Part shown: positions 56,701 to 64,000 of the stretch, piece after piece
Position numbering within the stretch: the first letter of the stretch is position 1
Layout: the number at the start of each line of letters is the position of its first letter
From: Phragmites australis
Taxonomy: Eukaryota; Streptophyta; Magnoliopsida; Poales; Poaceae
Reading direction: 5' to 3'
Length of the DNA: 64,000 nt
Assembly: GCF_958298935.1 (NCBI RefSeq)
Contig: NC_084923.1
Location: 37,106,501-37,170,500 of the forward strand
Position numbers and translations under genes: made by a program
Notes under the pieces: model-generated
The model's input: only the letters and a program-made list of their open reading frames with translations
What the model was told of the DNA's origin: nothing
Database searches by the model: none

Positions 56701-59700
56701 AGTAGTCTTAGGGTTCCCATGAATTTATCCAATGGCTTGCTGGTCCTGTAACGTTGGAGTCATACTGCCTTTTTGTATGCCGGATGCTTCAACCCACCGA
56801 GGAGGACAGGTCTAAACTTCACAACATAGCTTAATATGAGATGTGTAAAAAAAGAAAGATAAGACCTGATAAAAAAGACGACTGATCTACTCATATCGTG
56901 GAAAAAATAAACATATGCTCAAAGAAACAAAAAGTAATGTAACATATTCTCTCTTTGTTCCCGACGATGTAGATGGGTTGACGGTTCAACTAGTCGAGGC
57001 TGTTGCCCGCTCAGGAGAAGTGAAAGGGGATGGGTGTGGTGTCGAGTTGGAGGACATTAACGTTAAGGATGTTACAAAACGTAGTGGTGTTGAAGTGGGA
57101 GATAGTATTGAACCGCGTATCTAATGATAGATGACCGAGACGGTTACAACAAAAAAAAGAGAAGCCCAGTGACCCATACAACCATCGACATCGATAGGAA
57201 CAAGAATCGGTAGGGGAGGATACAAGTGCTGCTACACTGAGCTTGTACCCCGTAGCTCAAGGTCATGGCGTCAACCAACAAGTGACAGAGCAAGACGTAG
57301 CTCGCGGGTCGCTAATGGTGGAACCGCAACCTCTGGGAGTGATAGGATACGTACATCATCAAAGCCATTGATATGTAGAGCAGTACATGTGAGTGAAACG
57401 GTACAGGAGGATAAGGGCATCATTGCAGTGGTCTTGAACTGTGTAGCTCAAAGTTGTGGCATTAGAAAGGTGACAAAAAAAGGTGCAGTCCACAAATTGC
57501 ACTAGCACGATCTACCAATTAAAATAAGTTAATCGATTTTAATAACAAATAAAAACAAGAATAAGTACTAGCGGAGTAGAATCTAATGTGAGATAGAGTG
57601 AAAAGATGACGATATAGTGCTCGGATAGTTGAAAATGTTGTTATGGCAGAAGGAAATAATGATGGTAATATAAATAAAAAATTGATGATAATGCCAAGAT
57701 GATATAACGGTACATGAACAATTGGATTCTTAATACTAGCTGTGCTATTGCATGGGTCATATATCCTGATAGTTTTGATGTGCTTACCAGGAATGAGGTG
57801 ATGATAGATTAACCCATTCCATTCCTCAAACCAAACAAGAAAATTAGATTTGAAATTAGGATTGGATGATCTCATCAATCCACCCCTCAAATTAACCAAA
57901 CAAGACATTAGTGTTTGATCGACACTGTTTGGAAAGGTGGTTTTAGGATCCAAATACCTGGTATCAGCATAAATTTGAACTAAATCATAAAAATACTTAG
58001 ACCGATACTTCTCTTTCAAACAGTTCCTAAGTGGTGAATCTATCACATTATTTCATTGAGAATCAATCCTGGTCATTAGTGTGGTTGGCTTAGGATCTAA
58101 GATGTGAAACATACGGAAGGAGTGGAGCGCAAAAGACTCACAGAAAGAATAGGGTGGAGTTGAGAACGAGCTGATAGCTCAGCTCGGTGGTCGGGAGCGA
58201 TTGTGCTAGCCCTACCCACTCGGGTTCAATTGCTGGATCGATCCAGATTTATTTGCAAAAATAAATCTCTACTCTCGTACATGTGGAGTCACAATAGAAC
58301 TACAATGTGCCCACCGCCTGTGAAGCCTGTGTAACTTTATTCACTTCCTTAGAGATACATAGTGTGTGTATATGCTATAGATCTAGTATGCGTCTTAGAG
58401 TGTGTTGGTGTGCATATATAAAATATGGTGTGTGTACACATTTTACAGCTTGCCTACTTCATTGTTGAGGTTTAAAAAAATGGGTGGAGCTTGCTCTTGG
58501 CAGAGCAAATCACCCAGTGCAACTGCTTCCACCCCACTGATCGAGCTCCAAAACTTTATTGTTGTCGACTCATTTTACTAATATAGTGGCCGGCTCCTGA
58601 CAGTTTATTCGGAAGTATATAGTAAGCCACTACCGTAGGACAGGAGGCTAGAGCTAGCATGTTCCGTTCAGTGCCAAACTTGCGATGCCAAATTATGAGT
58701 TCGATTTTCTTTTTACTCCTTTGTTGCTTTTTATAAGGCGCACTCCATTTCAAGATTTGAACTTTGTGATCTTTGATCTACTATTCGTTTAACAACATAT
58801 ATTTTGTAATAAAAATTGGTATCATTGGATTCGCTGTTAAAAGTGATTTTCTAATATCGTAGTTTTGTTGCTATGAACTATATATACTATAATTAAAACT
58901 AATAGTTAAAATATACTTTTAAACGGACGGACGGAGTAATAGTCTGACTTAATATCCACATACACCACATTTTAGAACATTTGTGGTATATGCAGTTTTT
59001 TAAAGTTTGGCTTCCCACACTTTACCACAATTAGGTGTGACCAAGTGTACCTTTAATTTGTATGGGATCATCTTACGTACTGCAAATCCGCTGATACTTA
59101 GAGTCTAGGCTCGTATGTTAATGATGGTGTAGTAACGATGCAATATGTTAAAGGAACCGCATTCTCTTAATTTGCCCACGTTGCCGACGAGGTCATCCAC
59201 GGATCGAGCTATACATGATCAAAAGGATAAAAAGGTAACATTATCTAACTCCTCTGCAAACAGTATATGCTTGACCACCGATTCACCGGTCAAGAATTTG
59301 GAACAGTAACGTTATCCAATCCACACTTTATTTATTTATTTGCATGGGATCCACACTTTATTTAATCCATGGATATCATAGTATAAGTTACCGACCTACC
59401 TTTGGATCCAATAAAAAGAAGGCAAAGAGCCCTGATCTGCATGCTCAGCCGACAACGACGCCTACGTCTGCATCTTGGCAAACTTCGAACGTCACTGACC
59501 GGTCTTGTCCGTACGGTCCAAGCTCGATCGAAGCAAGGCAAACGAGACGATTTTTAAAAGGGAAATTTATCTATGGGATATCGTATTTATGTGGTTTTGT
59601 ATACTGCTAAAGTTAATTTTAGCTATCAGACAATATTAAAATATGGCTGGTTCTTTAGGACATCACATTGAATAAAATAATCAAAGGGTGAGTAAAAAGT

Positions 59701-59934
59701 CCTTGTCTTTCTCCTCGTTTCAGTACCAAGCGGGTCACTTGCGGCTTGGCCATGCGCTGCGCTGGTCACGTGCGCCGAGTTACTTGACGCCGAGCCGCCG
59801 AGTTACTTGACGCAGAGACATTTCTTCCCACGCGGAGAAGAAGAGAAAAAGTTTTGCGATGGTAATGTGATACCTATTAGTGATTTTCTGTTTGCAGTGT
59901 TTGTACTTAAATTCTAGGGATTCTGAACTAATAC
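56701..59934. other. Non-genic AT-rich stretch with MITE scraps
   Basis: No gene recognised. An end-like aaacggacggacggagtaat (58,920-58,939) resembles a Stowaway terminus. A very short candidate with ends cactgtttggaaag and ctttcaaacagt lies at about 57,926-58,027. A 69-codon frame at 56,915-57,124 has no known family. Confidence 0.4.
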
Positions 59935-62052
59935 GTTGGTATTTCGATAAGTGCAAGAAGGATGGAATTAAGCTTCGACACCCCGCTGATACTAGCTAAT
60001 GTAGAAAGTTCGATGCCATGTATCTAGAGTTCGCTGAAGAACTAAGGAATATAAGGTTCGTATTGAGTACTGACGGAATGAATCCTTTCGGTGACATGGG
60101 CACCTCACATAGCACTTGGCCAGTGGTCCTGGCCATCTACAATCTTCCTCTATGGCTATTCATGAAGCGGAAGTAACTTATGCTGTCCATTCTTATCTAA
60201 GGACCGAAGCAACCTGGCAACGATATAGATGTGTTTTTTGAACCATTGATGGAAGATATGGCGAAATTGTAGCACGAGGGGGTCCGGGTGTGGGATGAAT
60301 TCCGCAACAGTATTTCACGCTGAAAGCCATGATTTTCGATACCATCAATGATTATCCCGCCCTTTTTTCCCTATCGGGACAGGTAAAAGGGAAGCAAGGA
60401 TGTGCAGTGTGTTTGGATGAATCGCGTCTGTGTACCTTCCGTACTCACATAAGGTAGTGTATACGCGACACCGACGGTTCTTACTCAGACCTCACAGATA
60501 CCGCAAGATGAAGAAATATTTTGACAACACGGTTGAGGAAGATATTGGTCCGAAACCTCATAGCGGGGTACTAGTGTTTCAAATAGTCAGTAGCATCAAG
60601 GTTGTTTCTGGGAAGCCGCCAAAGGGTAAAAAGAGGAAGAAAAGTGAGACGCTGACCAACATGCTGTGGAAGAAGATGCCGATTTTCTTTAAGTATTTGC
60701 CCTACTGGAAGGACTTGGACATCCGTTACAGCATCGATATCATGCACGCTGAGAAGAATATGTGTGATAGAATTCTTGACATCTTACTGGACATACTAGG
60801 CAAGACAAAGGTTGGAATCAAGTCACGTAAGGACTTGACGCATTTTCAAATCAGGCCAGAGCTACATCCTGAAGACAGACCAAATGAGAAACATTATCTT
60901 CCCCCGGCTAGCTACTCTCTGACACCTGGGGAGAAAAAATGCACTGTGCAAGTGCTTACGTGGGGTGAGAGTCCCGACTGGCTACTCATCCAACACTAAG
61001 AACCTAGTCTCAATGAAAGATTTGAAGCTAATCGGCATGAAGTCTCACGATTGTCATGTGATGATGACGCAGATGCTCCCTATTGTAATTAGGGGTATTA
61101 AGCCAAGATACATAAAGGTGGTCATCACACGGTTGTTCTCCATAATAACTGTTTCTGTCCCCACTAACGTTTATCTAAGCGGAGATTCCTATCTCATGGT
61201 GGATTTTAAGGACATGCACGCTTTGTTCCGCCGCAACAAACTACCCTTACGTTCATATATCTACCAATGTATACTATAGAAGCTAATGACTAGTGACTCG
61301 TTCTGTAGGATGCAATTTAACGATGCGAAAAAGTTGAAGGCACCTGTCGGATTCATTAATCAGCAACAAATTCCCCAGCCTAATATGGTTGTGAACTTGA
61401 GGACTGATGACCCCAAGATTAAGGGGAAGAGTAACAAGAAGAAATCAAGGGTCGTAAGAGAAATAACCAAAACACGTAGGCTTGAAATGTCAACATATAT
61501 AGAAGAGCTATACTAGAAATGTAGGAGAAAGACTACATCTTGGCTCCCTATAACTTTAAGTAAGTGTGATACGTCATGAACCTAACAAGTATTCAACTTC
61601 ATTGATCGATCAAGAATCTAACATAAGTATTTATGTAGCGACCACTATATCTATATAATGCTGATGCCGAAGTCGAGCAAAATTATGGTCCTTGACTCAG
61701 CCGATCTTCAACAAAAATCCTACCAAAATTTCATTAACATTATACAGAGATAAAGGAAATCGCCATACATAAAATTCATATAAATCATTTACAAATTGAT
61801 AATTACTTATTGGTATTCGAATAGGGCCTTTAAGTGGTACGTAATGAAAGGTGGGATACACGATACAGACAAGTCGGATGCGATGACGGTCCGTACACAC
61901 TTTTTGGTAATAACACACTTCTAATGCTTGTATCTCACTATTTATGACGAAGAGTCTTATTGAACTAACGAATACGTTGCATTTCTATTTGTAGTACCAC
62001 AAACAAGGTTTCAATAGCGTTCTTTGTGGATACTATGTTTGCCAATTTCATA
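59935..62052 (+). pseudogene. CACTA remnant: TNPD transposase fused by deletion to the Ulp1-like part of the second gene
   Basis: The first part matches the TNP2 core in pieces: KLRHPADT, RNIRFVLSTDGMNPFGDMG, IYNLPLWLFMKRK, GPKQPGNDIDV, then an open stretch 60,430-60,999 (YWKDLDIRYSIDIMHAEKNM) and VPTGYSSNTKNLVSMK (60,965). Near 61,155 it switches abruptly to the start of a Ulp1-like region: MVDFKDMHALFRRNKL, KDYILAPYNFK (donor gtaagt), SKIMVLDSADLQQKSYQNF, WYVMKGGIHDTDKSDAMTV, and GFNSVLCGYYVCQFHR with the catalytic Cys (61,998-62,052). Everything between, including the rest of DUF4218 and the Transposase_24 part, is missing. Many frameshifts. Ends of the element were not found. Confidence 0.75.
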
Positions 62053-64000
62053 GGTAGCTCATGGGTAGCGCTCCTCAACCAGTCGTAACTCAAACCGGTG
62101 GCACAGGTGGGCTCCTGGCACCACATAGATGGTGTCAGAGGAAAGAATCAGACGACGGCGTGTCCTAATGACCCGACGATGATGAGCGGCGGCGGCGCGA
62201 GCAGTGCTACGAAGACGATTCTCCATGTCCGTGCATAGCTCAAATAGATGATTCAAGGAGCATCACAGAGTCCTGGAGGTTGTGTAGGTGAGAGGAATCT
62301 GTCGGATTTGCTTTGGGAAGATGCGGCGATGTTGAGCGGCGACAACTGCAAAAGGGCGCCGACGCTAGAGGAGATGGGCATTTAGGTAATTTCCAAACTA
62401 TTCTCTCACCCTTTATCTAAGAAATGCTTATTTTATTAGAGACGATGTTCTGAGAACAAAACTAATATTTAGCGATATCCTAGAACCAAAATCAGCTTTG
62501 ACGGTATTCTAAGAACAAAGCTATACAAGTGATGTCCTGTAGACATATCTCCTTTTTTTTAAACTTTGATCGACGGATTGGAGCGGCAAGAGAGCTAGCT
62601 TCCCTTGCTGTCATCTGCGTAAAGAAGCCACTTTTATATGCAAAGCTGCAAAGTACATAGGCTACTTTTCCATGGACAGTCCTTATCTTGGTGACGTGGC
62701 TTTGTTTAAGTAACAGTGCCAATCAACTATAAGAGGTTAAGGCTTGGTTTGGTATTAAGGTGAACTGCTATAGTCCTGTTAGGTTCGAGCACTTTCTCAT
62801 GGCTTGATGTTTGATCAGTTGCTCGATTTAAGTTACATTAGGAATGAGGCGATGATTCTATTTGTCAGAGCTTCAGCTTCGGAATTCATGTAGGATTTAG
62901 AGTTTATAGCATAAAATAAAATGAATTAAATATATATTTTTAATTTAAAATAAAAATAAAATATCTTAACTAAATATTCTCAAACCACCCATATTTGCAG
63001 CTCCTAAAATTTCTAAAGTTAAGGATGACCAGTATTAAGAATATTTAGAGCTGGAGCTCTGCCAAACTGATCTAATAATTCAATTGAATTGTTTTCTACA
63101 ATAAATATATGAAATATGAATCTATTGATACATCTTTTATACATTAAACATACATATAATTTAACTATTATTGATCAAAATTTACGAAGTTTGATTTTTT
63201 TAATCCTAATATGCCCTATATTATGAAACGGAGGAGTAAAACCTACAAATTTAACACGTGTTTTTTGCCTACAGTGTAACTTTGGAAAGTGAGTGTAGCA
63301 ACTGAGATAACCACTGATTAAAAATAAGCTAAATAAATTAGCTTCATCAGCCGATGGCCAAAAACTCATTGATGCCTGACGATCAGTAGTGGGAGCGATT
63401 ATCGTAGGTTTAAGAGCAATTAAGTAGCGTACCTCGAACAAAAGAGTGCCAAAAGTGGCATGTTCGAATGTTCGTGTGCGCATGCAGTGATGCCACCATC
63501 CGAATAAGAGAATTAGAGATGGAACATCCTCTGTAGAAGGTTTGAGATAAAGCTTAAGGTCCATTTTAAATTCGACGCAAGATTGACCGAAATCCATTGG
63601 GAATGTGTGTTTAATTTACTTTCCCATGCTATGTAGCATTGTATTATGAGCTGCTTTTTTAAGTGCTTACCAACAGTTTATTTTTTTCAATCATCATCTT
63701 AGACCGTCGGATGAATCCACAACCACCTTATAAAAATGAGATGGTTGGATTTGATCCAAGGCCCAGGATTACCTGATGTCGAATTCTGGTATGAACCGGA
63801 CAGTTTTCTTCGGTTTTGTTTGGAAATACAGGAATTCTCCCATGCTCCTTTTGGAGAACTGAACTGCCACATGCATGTCAGCTTCCCGCGTGCTCCAAAC
63901 ATGCCGTAGCTATCTGCAACTGAAAAGAAATTGTCGAATCCATACCCTTAATGTTTTATATCAATTATGAAAAGAAACCGTTGGTCACGGATCAGTAATC
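62053..64000. other. Non-genic stretch to the window end
   Basis: No gene recognised. A Stowaway-like terminus (aaacggaggagtaaa, 63,225-63,239) closes an AT-rich piece. A run of related short words (tagcgatatcctagaac, tgacggtattctaagaac; 62,470-62,520) may be part of a MITE. A minus-strand 140-codon frame at 63,175-63,597 has no family resemblance. Confidence 0.4.

Noticed and set aside
57926..58027. A 100-bp MITE candidate with cactgtttggaaag/ctttcaaacagt ends
   Set aside because: Inverted ends are visible, but no target duplication and no second copy in the window; too weak to list as an element.
1..64000. CRISPR array, operon-like defence system, tRNA or rRNA genes
   Set aside because: None seen. 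The 73-bp LTR units are contiguous tandem repeats without variable spacers, and the sequence is plant nuclear in character.

Overview
This is a window of plant nuclear DNA, almost certainly from a grass and probably a panicoid one. It holds one intact host gene: an intronless 9-cis-epoxycarotenoid dioxygenase of the maize VP14/NCED1 type at 50,339-52,135 (+). Almost everything else that can be named is a transposable element (TE) or a TE remnant. Spliced introns, TATA boxes, CACTA, hAT and Tat-lineage Ty3/gypsy elements, and the high-GC3 NCED support a grass; the species is not determined.

Layout, left to right. 1-5,467: AT-rich non-genic DNA with a short tandem repeat and a probable old Ty1/copia-type LTR fragment. 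5,471-17,759: a 12.3-kb CACTA (En/Spm) element with 20-bp terminal inverted repeats and a CAA target duplication. It carries a broken TNPD/TNP2 transposase, a small spliced gene behind an internal copy of the subterminal repeats, and a broken Transposase_24/proline-rich/Ulp1-like gene. 17,928-21,708: a 3.8-kb hAT element with perfect 8-bp target duplications (GTTTATAT). It holds a decayed transposase and, unusually, a second promoter driving a protein that has only the BED zinc finger. 21,709-24,693: non-genic DNA with an imperfect tandem repeat, a short hAT-like insertion and a microsatellite.

24,697-43,152: a second CACTA element (target duplication AAG) whose body was split by a 13.9-kb Ty3/gypsy Tat/Retand-type retrotransposon (25,264-39,157, target duplication GAAAC). 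The retrotransposon's gag-pol is one 2,001-codon frame broken only by four stops. It also carries an antisense spliced gene with its own TATA box. The CACTA remainder holds a reduced gene with a transposase-associated domain.

43,153-50,190: the long upstream flank of NCED, containing two hAT-type non-autonomous elements with 8-bp target duplications and a GC-rich island. 50,194-52,670: the NCED gene from TATA box to poly(A) signal. 53,110-54,470 (-): a decayed hAT transposase of the TTF/DUF4371 type. 54,500-59,900: no gene recognised. 59,935-62,052: a CACTA remnant in which TNPD has been fused by deletion to the Ulp1-like part of the second gene. The last 2 kb shows only MITE-like scraps.

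The genes do not form a pathway. NCED makes the committed step to abscisic acid in plastids; the rest is a nested record of transposon insertion. The least ordinary structures are the BED-only gene in the hAT element, the G-box hairpin array in the LTRs, the antisense gene and its promoter in the retrotransposon, the internal subterminal-repeat promoter in the first CACTA, and a local inverted duplication inside its transposase.
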